Source of the DNA: Methylococcales bacterium
GTDB lineage: Bacteria > Pseudomonadota > Gammaproteobacteria > Methylococcales > Methylomonadaceae
Direction: 5' to 3'
Length of the DNA stretch: 43,167 nt
Assembly (NCBI GenBank): GCA_028714175.1
Contig: JAQTMV010000013.1
Span: 1-43,167, forward strand
Part shown: in pieces, positions 26,827 through 35,149 of the stretch
Numbering within the stretch: position 1 is the first letter of the stretch
Layout of the letters: each line of letters starts with the position of its first letter
Notes under the pieces: model-generated
What the model was told of the DNA's origin: nothing
Database searches by the model: none
What the model saw: only the letters and a program-made list of their open reading frames with translations
Position numbers and translations under genes: made by a program

Positions 26827-27873
26827 TCATTTAGCAAAGGCAATAAAACGCCGGTAAGGCGACCCCTGTTTCCAGGTAAAAGCCTCAGTGTAATAGTGCA
26901 TTAAAGCCAGATAACCCAACAACCCCAGAGTAACCGCTTTACGAATCTGTACGCCAAAAAAGAATTCTGTTATCGCATTAACAATGCCGTCGCCATAAGC
27001 CTGCAATGCAAACGCGAGCATAAATGAACACACCGGCAATACAATAAAGATAGGCACGTGGCAACGCGCGGCACAGCGGTAAATAAAATTCTGCGGATGC
27101 TGGCGATGCCTGTTGTAATCATGCGTTACATAGAAAATGTAAGCCGTCGCATCGTGCACAAGTCGTGGCGTCAGAATCGCCAGAAAATAATACTGCTGCA
27201 AATAAAGATAAAAACTGCTTAATACCAGGAAGATATTGGACCAGAAAAAGCACTTGCCGAATACAGTGGTCACATAGTGTTGACAGAAAGCCGCACTGAA
27301 AACCAGTGCCACGCATAAACCGGCGGCAATTTGCTTTATCCATTCCGCCTGCTGGGCATCAAGGCTGTTTTTCAGAAAAATGCCGATATAAATAAAAACA
27401 CCTGCCGCCACACTCAGCCACAATAACAGATAAAATGCCCACGGCGGCAGGCGGCAAATACCACGGGCTACGCCATGCTGTTGCTTGAGCACATGATATA
27501 CCGTCCAGGCTGCAACCAGCACATAAAACACCCGGTAAGGAATAATTAAACTGCCCACGCCAAAGACAATCGCAAGTGCGGTCGTCATCAGTATAATGTT
27601 GCGCTGATAAAACTTCAGATATTCGGTGTTACTCACCAACACAATGGCGCTGGCAACTATATGCGGCGTTCCGAACAGGATTTGGAACAAAATAAAGTGC
27701 GTCGGACTACTGGGTAAATTATTCCTTAAAAATCCTTGCCAATACCAGCCGTCAAACAACTGCAATAATAGACAAACGGGAATGATTGCATACAGCCCCA
27801 ACAATAACCGGAATGAGACCGCCAGCGTGTGCTCATTGCTTAAATCCTCGGTGGCAGCGATTTGTGCAGACAT
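26827..27873 (-). CDS. Histidine-rich polytopic membrane protein
   Basis: This 348-residue integral membrane protein has about nine predicted transmembrane segments, for example LLLGLYAIIPVCLLLQLF, MTTALAIVFGVGSLIIPY, AFYLLLWLSVAAGVFIYIG and PIFIVLPVCSFMLAFALQ. Histidines cluster near membrane edges: FGTPHIVAS, YHVLKQQHGVARG, RLVHDATAY, YVTHDYNRHRQH and ALMHYYTEAFTWK. The spacing recalls membrane di-iron or haem-binding proteins such as desaturases or carotenoid oxygenases, but no family signature is certain. It is a single minus-strand gene, divergent from the HIT-BLUF pair. Function unknown. Confidence 0.7.
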   Translation of the reverse strand: MSAQIAATEDLSNEHTLAVSFRLLLGLYAIIPVCLLLQLFDGWYWQGFLRNNLPSSPTHFILFQILFGTPHIVASAIVLVSNTEYLKFYQRNIILMTTALAIVFGVGSLIIPYRVFYVLVAAWTVYHVLKQQHGVARGICRLPPWAFYLLLWLSVAAGVFIYIGIFLKNSLDAQQAEWIKQIAAGLCVALVFSAAFCQHYVTTVFGKCFFWSNIFLVLSSFYLYLQQYYFLAILTPRLVHDATAYIFYVTHDYNRHRQHPQNFIYRCAARCHVPIFIVLPVCSFMLAFALQAYGDGIVNAITEFFFGVQIRKAVTLGLLGYLALMHYYTEAFTWKQGSPYRRFIAFAK

Positions 27874-27967
27874 GGAACATTACCTTTTGTGTGTGTTCTT
27901 GGCAAAATATAAGTTACACTGATTATTCCGCTGTTTTCAAGCATTGCTTTTTATTTTTTACAAAAAC

Positions 27968-28381
27968 ATGACGGCACCATTTCAGTTACATCCACGCCTC
28001 AAGCAAGACGGCATAATTATTGGCCGCTTTGATCTATGCCAATTACTGATGATAAATGACAGTCATTACCCCTGGTTTATCCTGGTGCCGGAAAAAGCCG
28101 GTATAAAGGAAATTTATCAGCTCGCCAAACCGGAGCAGCACACACTGCTTGAAGAATCCAGCTACCTTGCAGAAAACCTGGCGGCGCTTTACCAAGCGGA
28201 TAAAATGAATATTGCCGCGATAGGCAATCTGGTGCCGCAACTGCACATCCACCATATAGTCCGCTACCGGAGCGATAAAGCCTGGCCTGATCCGGTGTGG
28301 GGAAAATTTGCAGCCATTCCCTACACGCAGCAGCAAATTGCTGATAATATCACGCTTATCAAAAAGCAGTTAAACATATAA
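27968..28381 (+). CDS. HIT-family protein
   Basis: This is a histidine-triad protein of 137 residues from the ATG at 27968; an upstream in-frame ATG at 27944 would add 8. The triad reads QLHIHHIVRY (H-x-H-x-H-type with the nucleophilic His). The N-terminal part has FDLCQLLMIND and YPWFILVPE, typical of the HIT fold. HIT proteins hydrolyse or transfer nucleotides from dinucleoside polyphosphates and nucleotide adducts. It lies 8 bases upstream of the BLUF gene and is likely co-transcribed with it. Confidence 0.85.
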   Translation: MTAPFQLHPRLKQDGIIIGRFDLCQLLMINDSHYPWFILVPEKAGIKEIYQLAKPEQHTLLEESSYLAENLAALYQADKMNIAAIGNLVPQLHIHHIVRYRSDKAWPDPVWGKFAAIPYTQQQIADNITLIKKQLNI

Positions 28382-28389
28382 CAACACTA

Positions 28390-28782
28390 ATGATTAGACT
28401 GACTTACGCGAGCACGGCAACAAAGGAATATAGTTCAGAAGAGCTGTTAAAACTGTTAAAGGAATGCCGGACCAATAATGGAGCAAAAAATATAACCGGT
28501 ATTCTTCTTTATGCGAAGGGGATTTTTTTTCAAGTATTGGAAGGCGATGAAGCAACCGTTAATAGTCTATACGCGACTATAGAAAAAGATAAACGTCACA
28601 AGGGCTGTGCCGTTATTGAGGAACAACATATAACTGAACGGGCGTTTCCTCACTGGAGCATGGGTTTTGAAAAAATAAATGCCAAAGAATTAAGCACAAT
28701 GGAAGGGCTTAATGACTTTTTTGAACATGACTTACGCCCTCCGGTTTTGCCTCCCATAAACACATTATCGGTCCTTTATTGA
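28390..28782 (+). CDS. BLUF blue-light photoreceptor
   Basis: This 130-residue single-domain BLUF protein senses blue light through bound FAD. The key residues are present: Tyr6 (IRLTYAS), Asn30 (CRTNNGAKNITG), Gln48 (GIFFQVLEG) and Trp89 (FPHWSMGF). ITGILLYAKG forms the core strand, and a C-terminal helix region (ELSTMEGLNDFFEHD) probably relays the signal. There is no fused output domain, so it must act through a partner. The closest candidates are the HIT protein 8 bases upstream or a cyclic-di-GMP protein elsewhere, such as the one at 13.4-15.9 kb. Confidence 0.93.
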   Translation: MIRLTYASTATKEYSSEELLKLLKECRTNNGAKNITGILLYAKGIFFQVLEGDEATVNSLYATIEKDKRHKGCAVIEEQHITERAFPHWSMGFEKINAKELSTMEGLNDFFEHDLRPPVLPPINTLSVLY

Positions 28783-28910
28783 CGCACCTGCGCGGCAAGC
28801 TGGTAAAACCGGTTGCAGTGGAAAGTCATGAAGAATTGCCAATGGAACACGATGACCTTTTATAAAATTTTTACACCGGACCATTCGTGCCAGCGTAAAA
28901 GTATTTTCAT

Positions 28911-29108
28911 TTGTCAATAAATGAAATTCTGGAAACATTTGGTGCTTTTTTAATGGCTATTTCACGAAAAGTCATCGTTTTTGATTTTCATCTTTTGGAG
29001 CCAGCCTATGTGAGTTCTAGCGCGTTTGTTGTACTTGCTCTAGGTTTGACCTACTGGCTACTGGATAAAAACATTAACAATAAATGCAAGGAATATGAAA
29101 ATCACTAA
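28911..29108 (+). pseudogene. PsiE-family remnant
   Basis: The frame reads EILETFGAFLM followed directly by AISRKVIVFDFHLLEPAYV and ALGLTYWLLDKN. The second part matches the C-terminal half of PsiE (phosphate-starvation-inducible) membrane proteins. The first resembles their N-terminal helix, with the middle helices missing. A PsiE protein is about 135 residues, so this 65-residue frame looks like an internal deletion product. The only start is a TTG at 28911 without a ribosome site. A small expressed protein cannot be ruled out. Confidence 0.4.
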
Positions 29109-29135
29109 AGATTACAGTTTTTCTTCAGAAAAAGC

Positions 29136-30167
29136 TCATTGCATTTTCCAGTTCAGCTCCTCATTTGCTTGCAATGGGGTAATGGTTAGTTCATTAACGC
29201 CGTAAGCAGCGGGAACAGTCCATGGGGTTTTTTCCAGCGTAACCGTGCCTGAATTCCTGGGTAAGCGGTAAAAATCCGCCCCATAAAAACTGGCGAATCC
29301 TTCCAGTTTGTCCAATGAATCGGCGCGGTCAAAAACTTCGGCATAAAGTTCCAACGCTGCATGGGCGCTGTAACAACCCGCACAACCACAGGCGGTTTCT
29401 TTTAATGGTGTAATATGCGGCGCACTGTCTGTGCCTAAAAAGAATTTTGGATTACCGCTAGTTGCGGCGGCAACCAATGCCAGACGATGCTGTTCACGTT
29501 TGATAATCGGCAGACAGTAATAATGCGGGCGTATGCCGCCTGCGAGTATAGCGTTGCGATTAAATAATAAATGCTGAGGGGTTATGGTCGCGGCAATATT
29601 ATTACCACCCGCCTGCACAAACTGCACGGCTTCGGTTGTAGTAACATGCTCGACAACTATGCGTAAATTGGGGAAATTTTCGACAATTCCGGACAAGTGG
29701 GTCTCTATAAATACCCGCTCACGGTCAAAAATGTCACAGTTCTGATCGGTGACTTCACCATGAATCAGTAACGGAATGTCCTGTTTTTCCATTGCCGCCA
29801 GTAACGGATAAACAGCCTTTATATCGGCAACACCCGAATCAGAATGGGTCGTTGCGCCCGCTGGATACAATTTGAATGCATGAACATGCTCAGACTCGGC
29901 GGCCTTTTTGATTTCAGTTGCCGTCGTTGAACCCGTCAAATACAGCGTCATTAACGGTGTAAAATCACCACCTGCCGGGATAGCTTGCAAAATCTCTTCC
30001 CGATACGCCAATGCCTGAGCCACTGTAGTCACGGGTGGCTTAAGATTTGGCATTATAATAGCCCGTGCGAATTGTCTGGCAGTATGCGGCAACACGGTTT
30101 TTAAAACAGCGCCGTTTCGCACATGCGTGTGCCAGTCATCGGGGCGGGTGATGGTTAATGTTTTCAT
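29136..30167 (-). CDS. pyrC: Dihydroorotase (PyrC type)
   Basis: This 343-residue zinc amidohydrolase closes N-carbamoyl-aspartate to dihydroorotate in pyrimidine synthesis. The metal ligands are visible: DDWHTHVRNG (His13, His15), the carboxylated Lys in HAFKLYPAGATTHS, PLLIHGEVTD, VVEHVTTTEAVQ and LGTDSAPH with the metal-binding Asp. The length fits the E. coli-type PyrC (348). It is divergent from the FmdB gene. Confidence 0.97.
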   Translation of the reverse strand: MKTLTITRPDDWHTHVRNGAVLKTVLPHTARQFARAIIMPNLKPPVTTVAQALAYREEILQAIPAGGDFTPLMTLYLTGSTTATEIKKAAESEHVHAFKLYPAGATTHSDSGVADIKAVYPLLAAMEKQDIPLLIHGEVTDQNCDIFDRERVFIETHLSGIVENFPNLRIVVEHVTTTEAVQFVQAGGNNIAATITPQHLLFNRNAILAGGIRPHYYCLPIIKREQHRLALVAAATSGNPKFFLGTDSAPHITPLKETACGCAGCYSAHAALELYAEVFDRADSLDKLEGFASFYGADFYRLPRNSGTVTLEKTPWTVPAAYGVNELTITPLQANEELNWKMQ

Positions 30168-30272
30168 TGTTGCCGATGTGTCTGTAAAATAGCCTGTTAT
30201 TTTATAGTAAGTACTTGGAAAAGCTAAATACAGCCCTTATCTTAGTTATTATTTTTGTTATCGGAGTGGTCA

Positions 30273-30548
30273 ATGCCAATTTACGAATATCAATGTCAAT
30301 CCTGTGGTCATGAGCACGAAGCGTTACAGAAACTCGGTGCCGAACCCTTGCTTATTTGTCCGGCCTGCACGAGACCGGAATTAATGAAAAAAATCTCTGC
30401 TGCCGGATTCAGATTAAAAGGCAGCGGCTGGTATGAAACCGACTTTAAGAGCGGCACCAAGAAAAATGTAGCGGGCGAGGCATCTGCAACACCAAGCACT
30501 TCAACAGCCAGCAGCTGTTGTGCTGGCGGCAGCTGTAAAAGTCATTAA
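30273..30548 (+). CDS. FmdB-family zinc-ribbon protein
   Basis: This is a small 91-residue protein from the ATG at 30273, which follows GGAGTG; an upstream start at 30255 lacks family support. It begins MPIYEYQCQSCGHEHE, with a second CxxC in LLICPACTRPEL making one zinc ribbon. FRLKGSGWYETDFKSG follows, the classic FmdB/CxxC_CXXC_SSSS pattern. A low-complexity Ser/Thr/Ala tail ends in a Cys-rich segment (SSCCAGGSCKSH). It is probably a regulatory or metal-binding protein. It lies upstream of aspS, as in many proteobacteria. Confidence 0.92.
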   Translation: MPIYEYQCQSCGHEHEALQKLGAEPLLICPACTRPELMKKISAAGFRLKGSGWYETDFKSGTKKNVAGEASATPSTSTASSCCAGGSCKSH

Positions 30549-30554
30549 TAAAGT

Positions 30555-30622
30555 AGGTTCAAGGCGAAAGGCAAAAGGCGAAAAAAACACGCTTTTACCT
30601 TTTACCTTTTGCCTTTTACCTT
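30555..30622 (+). terminator. Long imperfect hairpin between fmdB-like gene and aspS
   Basis: An AAGGCGAAAGGCAAAAGGCG-type arm is followed by a TTTTACCTTTTGCCTTTTACC-type arm, forming a stem of about 23 pairs with several G-U pairs. It is made of a short AAAGGC/T unit repeated on both sides. It could end the upstream transcript or attenuate aspS. Confidence 0.5.
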
Positions 30623-30645
30623 AACTAAATACACAGGGAAAATTT

Positions 30646-32439
30646 ATGCGTACCCACAAGTGCGGGGAATTAAATACACAACAGCTAGGCGAAACCGTTG
30701 AAATTTGCGGTTGGGTACACAGACGCAGAGATCATGGCGGCGTTATTTTCATCGACCTCAGAGACCGTGCCGGACTGGTGCAAGTCGTGGTCGATCCCGA
30801 CGCCGCCGAAACATTTGCCATTGCCGAACATGTCCGCAGTGAATACGTCCTGAAAATAACAGGCGTAGTCCGTAACCGTCCGCAAGGTACAATCAACGCC
30901 AATATGCCCTCCGGCGAAATTGAAATACTGGCAAAATACATCGAAGTCTTGAATGAATCCGAAACCCCGCCGTTCCCGGTAGAAAGCGATATAGAAGTCA
31001 ACGAGGAACTGCGTTTGCGCTATCGCTATATTGACTTGCGCCGTACCGTGATGCAGGAAAAAATGAAAATTCGCCGTGATGTTACGCGTACTTTAAGAAA
31101 CTTTCTTGATGATAGCGAGTTTTATGAAATTGAAACGCCTTACCTGACCAAGGCCACGCCCGAAGGTGCGCGTGATTACATCGTACCCAGCCGTACTCAC
31201 GAAAACTCCTTTTTTGCCCTGCCGCAATCACCGCAATTGTATAAACAGATGTTGATGATCGCGGGCATGGATAGATATTACCAAGTCGTGCGTTGTTTCC
31301 GCGATGAAGACTTGCGTGCTGACAGACAGCCTGAATTTACCCAATTGGATATAGAAACGTCATTCATGAATGAAAACGAAATCATGGATGTCATGGAAGA
31401 AATGATTCGACAATTATTTGCGAAAGTGATTAATGTCGAGTTAGACGCCAAATTCCCGCGAATGAGCCACCAGGAAGCGGTATCACGCTACGGCATTGAT
31501 CGCCCTGATTTGCGGGTTCCGCTGGAACTGGTCGATATTGCCGACGACATGAAAGCCGTTGATTTCAAAGTCTTCTCCGCTCCTGCCAATGACCCGAAAG
31601 GCCGCGTGGTTGCGATGCGCGTACCTGATGGCGGCAAATTAAGCCGCAAGGACATAGATGAATTAACCAAATTTGTCAGTATTTATGGCGCAAAAGGTTT
31701 GGCATATATCAAAGTCAACGACTTGACAGCTGGCATAGACGGTTTGCAGTCACCCATCGTTAAATTTGCTCCGGCTGAAGTCTGGGCAAGTATTCTGGCA
31801 AAAACGGGCTCACAAACAGGCGATTTGATTTTCTTTGGCGCAGATAAGGCTACTATCGTTAATGAAGCGATGGGCGCATTGCGAGTCAAGCTGGGACATG
31901 ACTTAAACTTACTGCAAGGCGATTGGAAACCGGTTTGGGTGGTTGACTTCCCGATGTTCGATTGGGATGAGAAAGAAGGGCGTTATAATGCCATCCATCA
32001 CCCTTTTACCGCCCCCAGTTGCTCGGTTGAAGACCTGGTAGCCAATCCGAGTGCAGCATTATCACGCGCTTATGATCTGGTATTGAACGGCACCGAAGTC
32101 GGCGGCGGCTCCATTCGTATCAACCGCACGTCCATGCAGAAAACCGTGTTTGAAATTTTAGGCATAGGTGAAGAAGAAGCCGGAGAAAAATTCGGCTTCC
32201 TGTTGGATGCCTTGAAATATGGCGCACCACCTCATGGCGGACTGGCTTTTGGACTGGATCGTTTAGTCATGCTGATGACAGGATCCCATTCTATTCGTGA
32301 TGTGATTGCTTTCCCAAAAACCCAATCAGCCGCCTGCCCTTTAGTCAGTGCGCCTGCGGTTGTTACTGATGAACAATTGAAAGAGTTGGGAATTCGCTTG
32401 ATTAAACCTGCCGGGAAAGAGAAAGTTAAACAGGATTAA
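30646..32439 (+). CDS. aspS: Aspartate--tRNA(Asp/Asn) ligase, probably non-discriminating
   Basis: This 597-residue bacterial class II AspRS charges tRNA with aspartate. The N-terminal OB anticodon domain reads [20 protein letters not shown]. Motif 2 is in [18 protein letters not shown] and motif 3 in [16 protein letters not shown], with a GAD insertion domain between them. The His30-Gly31 pair after RRRD is the type reported for non-discriminating AspRS (Pseudomonas), whereas the E. coli discriminating enzyme has Leu there. It would then also make Asp-tRNA(Asn) for GatCAB amidation. Start ATG follows CAGGGAAAA. Confidence 0.96.
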   Translation: MRTHKCGELNTQQLGETVEICGWVHRRRDHGGVIFIDLRDRAGLVQVVVDPDAAETFAIAEHVRSEYVLKITGVVRNRPQGTINANMPSGEIEILAKYIEVLNESETPPFPVESDIEVNEELRLRYRYIDLRRTVMQEKMKIRRDVTRTLRNFLDDSEFYEIETPYLTKATPEGARDYIVPSRTHENSFFALPQSPQLYKQMLMIAGMDRYYQVVRCFRDEDLRADRQPEFTQLDIETSFMNENEIMDVMEEMIRQLFAKVINVELDAKFPRMSHQEAVSRYGIDRPDLRVPLELVDIADDMKAVDFKVFSAPANDPKGRVVAMRVPDGGKLSRKDIDELTKFVSIYGAKGLAYIKVNDLTAGIDGLQSPIVKFAPAEVWASILAKTGSQTGDLIFFGADKATIVNEAMGALRVKLGHDLNLLQGDWKPVWVVDFPMFDWDEKEGRYNAIHHPFTAPSCSVEDLVANPSAALSRAYDLVLNGTEVGGGSIRINRTSMQKTVFEILGIGEEEAGEKFGFLLDALKYGAPPHGGLAFGLDRLVMLMTGSHSIRDVIAFPKTQSAACPLVSAPAVVTDEQLKELGIRLIKPAGKEKVKQD

Positions 32440-32769
32440 CCGATTAACCTGAAAACCCCAGTTCAGCACAGGGATACAGCAATCACAGAGAAAAATTATT
32501 GGGCTGTAATGAAAAGCTTTTTTCATCCATCGGGTGAATGGTAGATGCATCGAATGCACTGATTCTCTGTGAATTTTGTACATTGTGATGGGTATACTCA
32601 TCGAACGGTGTATGTTTATTTACAAATCGTTAAGCGGCGTGTTTCTTACTTGCAGAGAAAGTCATTAGGGTACTGTAAAAACAAATCGAATTTTAACACC
32701 ATCCTTTGGCTCAATCTTTTTGATTACAATTACCGCAGAACGATAAAAGCTTACGACTTCCCGTTGATC

Positions 32770-33087
32770 AACCTGGACGTTGCTAAAGGTAGCGATTATC
32801 GTCTGCATTAAGCGTTGGATTTGGTGAGCATGACGCTTCATGAAGTCCAGGTGACCGGTGCTGACCAAGGTGAAAGCCTGAGTCGATATGATTTTGCCAG
32901 CGGTGATGTCGTGTGGGTTGATCGCGGTTATATCCATCCTGCGACCAGCGATTTAGTCAGTACACCGGTGTGGTTGCACAGTAAAGGGCGCAGCTGTTCG
33001 GGTATGGTTCATGCCCAAAGCTTGCCTTCGAGGAGACGATACCGGCTGCAACTAAATCCTTGGCAAGCTCGATGCTGTAGGCTGTGA
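32770..33087 (+). pseudogene. IS4-type transposase relic with in-frame stop
   Basis: The plus frame reads GSDYRLH, then TAA (32809-32811), then ALDLVSMTLHEVQVTGADQG and ASGDVVWVDRGYI. In IS4-like transposases the same region is continuous (RLHYALDL with the catalytic loop), so the TAA probably replaced a tyrosine codon. Both flanks of the stop are in one frame. The N-terminus and C-terminus are absent. It lies at the left border of the toxin-antitoxin region. Confidence 0.6.
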
Positions 33088-33220
33088 TTTCAAGCAGGTG
33101 AATACCTTGCAGAGCGGTGAGTCGCCTGCGGCACATTCAGTAAAGACAAGTTCCGAAGCGGACAGATCAAACTCACCGCGCCTATCCCAAAACAGGTAAG
33201 TGCTTTGCTGGTGGCCCGCC

Positions 33221-33412
33221 TCAATCACATTCTTCCATGGAACGAAGCTCTCCTTGCACCAAGCGCTCGGCGATGACACGAAGAGCGAGGGCTTCAGCCT
33301 TGACCATAGCCTCTTCGGCATCTGCGCCATAGACAAGAACCCCTGGCAATTCAGGAACCTCCGCAAGCCAGCGCCCGTCTTCTTCTTGCTCGTGTTCAAT
33401 GCTGAAATTCAT
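33221..33412 (-). CDS. HicB-like antitoxin, 3'-truncated, toxin lost
   Basis: This 63-residue HicB-like antitoxin fold reads MNFSIEHEQEEDGRWLAEVP, then ELPGVLVYGADAEEAMVKAE and LALRVIAERL. This is the partial RNase H-like domain of the family. It is nearly identical to the decayed copy at 34830-35039 up to residue 52, after which the sequences part (GELRSMEECD here). No hicA follows on the minus strand. It is therefore an orphan antitoxin with an altered tail. Without the C-terminal DNA-binding part it may not regulate anything. Confidence 0.65.
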   Translation of the reverse strand: MNFSIEHEQEEDGRWLAEVPELPGVLVYGADAEEAMVKAEALALRVIAERLVQGELRSMEECD

Positions 33413-33494
33413 AATTGCTTTGATTAGGTTTAAGCAGGAGACGTAATGCTTCCCCTGCGTACTTGATTGTTAAGTCAAGATAGATTATTGTTTT

Positions 33495-33520
33495 GTTGGG
33501 GCTCGCAAGCTCATCCCAAT
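33495..33520. repeat. REP-like palindrome, copy 1
   Basis: GTTGGGGCTCGCAAGCTCAT and following bases form an imperfect palindrome that recurs at 34277-34303 and 35124-35149. The repeat around copies 1 and 3 is longer (33459-33552 and 35091-35183), including GCGCTGGATGTG and GATTGCAAGACTTGACC. Confidence 0.7.
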
Positions 33521-33610
33521 CTACGCGCTGGATGTGTGATTGCAAGACTTGACCTTGTAGTTGTTTCAATTGACGAGTTTAAGCCCAAGCCGGGTACACT
33601 GGCCGCGCTC

Positions 33611-33632
33611 CGGTTGAGCGTTGGGTCAGGTT
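33611..33632. repeat. Boundary repeat, copy 1
   Basis: CGGTTGAGCGTTGGGTCAGG lies 40 bases beyond the hicA pseudogene. Variant copies stand at 34126-34147 (GGATTGAGCGTTAGATCAGA) and 35806-35832 (sharing CCGCGCTCCGGTTGAG with 33603-33618). Copies 1 and 2 contain GTTGGGT and GTTAGAT, which fit GTTRRRY. Confidence 0.55.
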
Positions 33633-33670
33633 GGCATGAATAATTACAAAATCTAACCATGCTGTTTTGT

Positions 33671-33896
33671 TTAAAGAAGTTTTTGAAACTGTTCACGGTA
33701 TATATCACAGTTACGGAGAATTTTAGCAAACAGTCCCGGTCCAATGGTTTCACCAGAGTGAACTGGCACTACAGTTAATCGCCCATCAGGATGATCAAGA
33801 AAATGGTGACTTCCTTTCAATGTGGAGTATCTCAAAACCTGCTTTCTTTAAAGCGGACAATATTTTTTTGCTTATCAAACTCGGGACAGATGTCAT
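33671..33896 (-). pseudogene. hicA: HicA toxin pseudogene (frameshift)
   Basis: The ATG at 33896 overlaps the hicB stop (ATGA). The frame reads SLISKKILSALKKAGFEI and then runs out of frame. One base away it continues RYSTLKGSHHFLDHP, then LTVVPVHSGETIGPG, and ends REQFQKLL at 33671. That is a complete HicA (dsRBD-like mRNA interferase) with the catalytic His in KGSHHFL, broken by a single indel at GGTTTTGAGATAC. The total of 226 nt equals 75 codons plus one base. As it stands only a 35-residue peptide is made, so the toxin is inactive. Confidence 0.8.
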
Positions 33897-34108
33897 GCTG
33901 CAACTGATATTCGTTGAATACCCACGAAGTCAAGTTGTTCCGGTACTTCACCTTGAACTTCGAGAAAAAGCTCAATAGCCTCGCGGATGCGTTCCATTAA
34001 CTCATCAAGGGACTTCGCCTGTGTGTGGCATCCAGTCAGTACAGGAACAGAAGCCACAAAATATCCTTCGGAATCTCTTTCAACAATCACATAAAATTGG
34101 TGCGTCAT
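33893..34108 (-). CDS. hicB: HicB antitoxin
   Basis: This 71-residue HicB antitoxin reads MTHQFYVIVERDSEGYFVAS, VLTGCHTQAKSLDELMERI and EAIELFLEVQGEV. The frame is intact and the length is typical for short HicB proteins. Its stop overlaps the start of hicA (ATGA), so the pair was translationally coupled, with the antitoxin gene first. HicB normally blocks HicA and represses the operon. With its partner broken it may remain only as a regulator or as protection against related toxins. Confidence 0.88.
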   Translation of the reverse strand: MTHQFYVIVERDSEGYFVASVPVLTGCHTQAKSLDELMERIREAIELFLEVQGEVPEQLDFVGIQRISVAA

Positions 34109-34125
34109 ACAGTAATCTCGTAGCA

Positions 34126-34147
34126 GGATTGAGCGTTAGATCAGATT
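34126..34147. repeat. Boundary repeat, copy 2
   Basis: This variant of the 33611-33632 repeat lies 17 bases upstream of the hicB start. Together the two copies bracket the hicB-hicA module. Confidence 0.5.
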
Positions 34148-34276
34148 AAATTTTAGCACTGCCCACTAAGCACAGCATGAACAAATCCGTGTGACAATCA
34201 ACTCCCTCCGCTCCGTTTATGGCGATTTGCCTGTCAGCAACCGTACAGCTTTATTAATTAGTTAATAATTGTTTTT

Positions 34277-34303
34277 GTTCGGGGTTCGCAAGCTCTCCCC
34301 AAC
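34277..34303. repeat. REP-like palindrome, copy 2, after parD
   Basis: The palindrome arms GGGG and CCCC surround TTCGCAAGCTCT. It begins where the body of parE would be expected: on the minus strand parD is followed by ATGAGCCAGTA (34315-34305) and then the palindrome. Confidence 0.65.
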
Positions 34304-34317
34304 TTACTGGCTCATGC

Positions 34318-34602
34318 TCAATACCTACCACCTCGTTGATTTATCGTATTTCTTGCTGCCCGTCTTTTGCGGCCTTCCTGCTTAACTTCTTCAGGATTCC
34401 AAACGGTAGCCGCGCCGCTGTCTAAGCCTTCCTGTATATCTTGCCGCAGTTGAATAAGCTTGGTTTCTCTGATGCGATCCTGTGCATCCATCAAGCGCAA
34501 TGCTTCCCGCACAACCTCGCTAGCCGAGGTGTAAAAACCAGATGCAACCTTGTTTCTAACCAGCTCTTCCAGTTGGGGGGATAAATTGATATTCATAGTC
34601 AT
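34318..34602 (-). CDS. parD: ParD-family antitoxin, no partner toxin
   Basis: This is a 94-residue ribbon-helix-helix antitoxin of the ParD (CC2985) type. NINLSPQLEELVRNKVASG forms the DNA-binding strand and helix, YTSASEVVREALRLMD the second helix, and RETKLIQLRQDIQEGLDSG leads into the toxin-binding tail. The frame is intact. ParE should follow within a few bases. Instead, after its stop there are only ATG AGC CAG TAA and a palindrome, so the toxin has been lost. ParD normally neutralises a gyrase inhibitor and represses its own operon. Confidence 0.9.
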   Translation of the reverse strand: MTMNINLSPQLEELVRNKVASGFYTSASEVVREALRLMDAQDRIRETKLIQLRQDIQEGLDSGAATVWNPEEVKQEGRKRRAARNTINQRGGRY

Positions 34603-34683
34603 AACACCCTCTATTTTCTGTAGATATATTTATATATACGCCGATTGTCAATAATTGGCAATCCTTGACAATAAGAATATATT

Positions 34684-34833
34684 TCAGGGCTTTTCGGACA
34701 TCCTAACGTGCCGCATAACCTTACTGGGTGTGCAAGGGTTTAATGATAACCGGTTTGTCTCTTGGATCTGCCGGCCGTTGCGCAAGAGCGCGGCCAAAAT
34801 ACGCTTGGTTTTGACCGACGGCCATTGACTCAT
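34684..34833 (-). pseudogene. HicA toxin stub
   Basis: The ATG at 34833 overlaps the stop of the hicB pseudogene (ATGA). The frame reads MSQWPSVKTKRILAALLRNG, which matches the start of a HicA subfamily (SQWPSxKAKRVLAALLRIGW). After residue 24 the family match ends: no GSH motif follows, and the frame ends at 34684 after 49 residues. Its 3' two thirds have been deleted or replaced, so no toxin can be made. Confidence 0.6.
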
Positions 34834-35039
34834 GCCGACGCTGCAAGAGAAAAATGAATTGGTATGGGGTGGCTCTCCCCTTGCTCCAAACGTTCGGTGA
34901 TGACACGAAGAGCGAGGGCTTCAACCTTGACCATAGCCTCTTAGGCATCTGCGCCATAAGCAAGAACCCCTGGCAATTCAGGAACCTCTGCAAGGCAATG
35001 CCCGTCTTCTTCTTGCTCGTTCTCAATGCTGAAATTCAT
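34830..35039 (-). pseudogene. HicB-like antitoxin pseudogene (nonsense)
   Basis: This is the second copy of the 33221-33412 antitoxin: MNFSIENEQEEDGHCLAEVP, ELPGVLAYGADA, then TAA at codon 33 (34941-34943), where the other copy has GAA. The frame continues normally past the stop (EAMVKVEALALRVITERL) to a TGA at 34830-34832 that overlaps the hicA stub. It was once a full hicBA module. Both genes are now broken. Confidence 0.8.
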
Positions 35040-35123
35040 AATTGCTCCGATTAGGTTTAAGCAGGAGGCGCAATGCGTCCTTTACATAATTAATTGTTAA
35101 GTCAAGATTAGATTATTGTTTTT

Positions 35124-35149
35124 GTTGGGGTTCGCAAGCTCACCTCACT
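35124..35149. repeat. REP-like palindrome, copy 3
   Basis: GTTGGGGTTCGCAAGCTCAC continues into CTCACT. It is part of a direct repeat of about 90 bases shared with 33459-33552. Confidence 0.7.

Noticed and set aside
33052-33399. Minus-strand frame overlapping the HicB-like gene
   Set aside because: A similar frame appears at 34721-35026 only because the underlying DNA is duplicated. The HicB frame explains the conservation.
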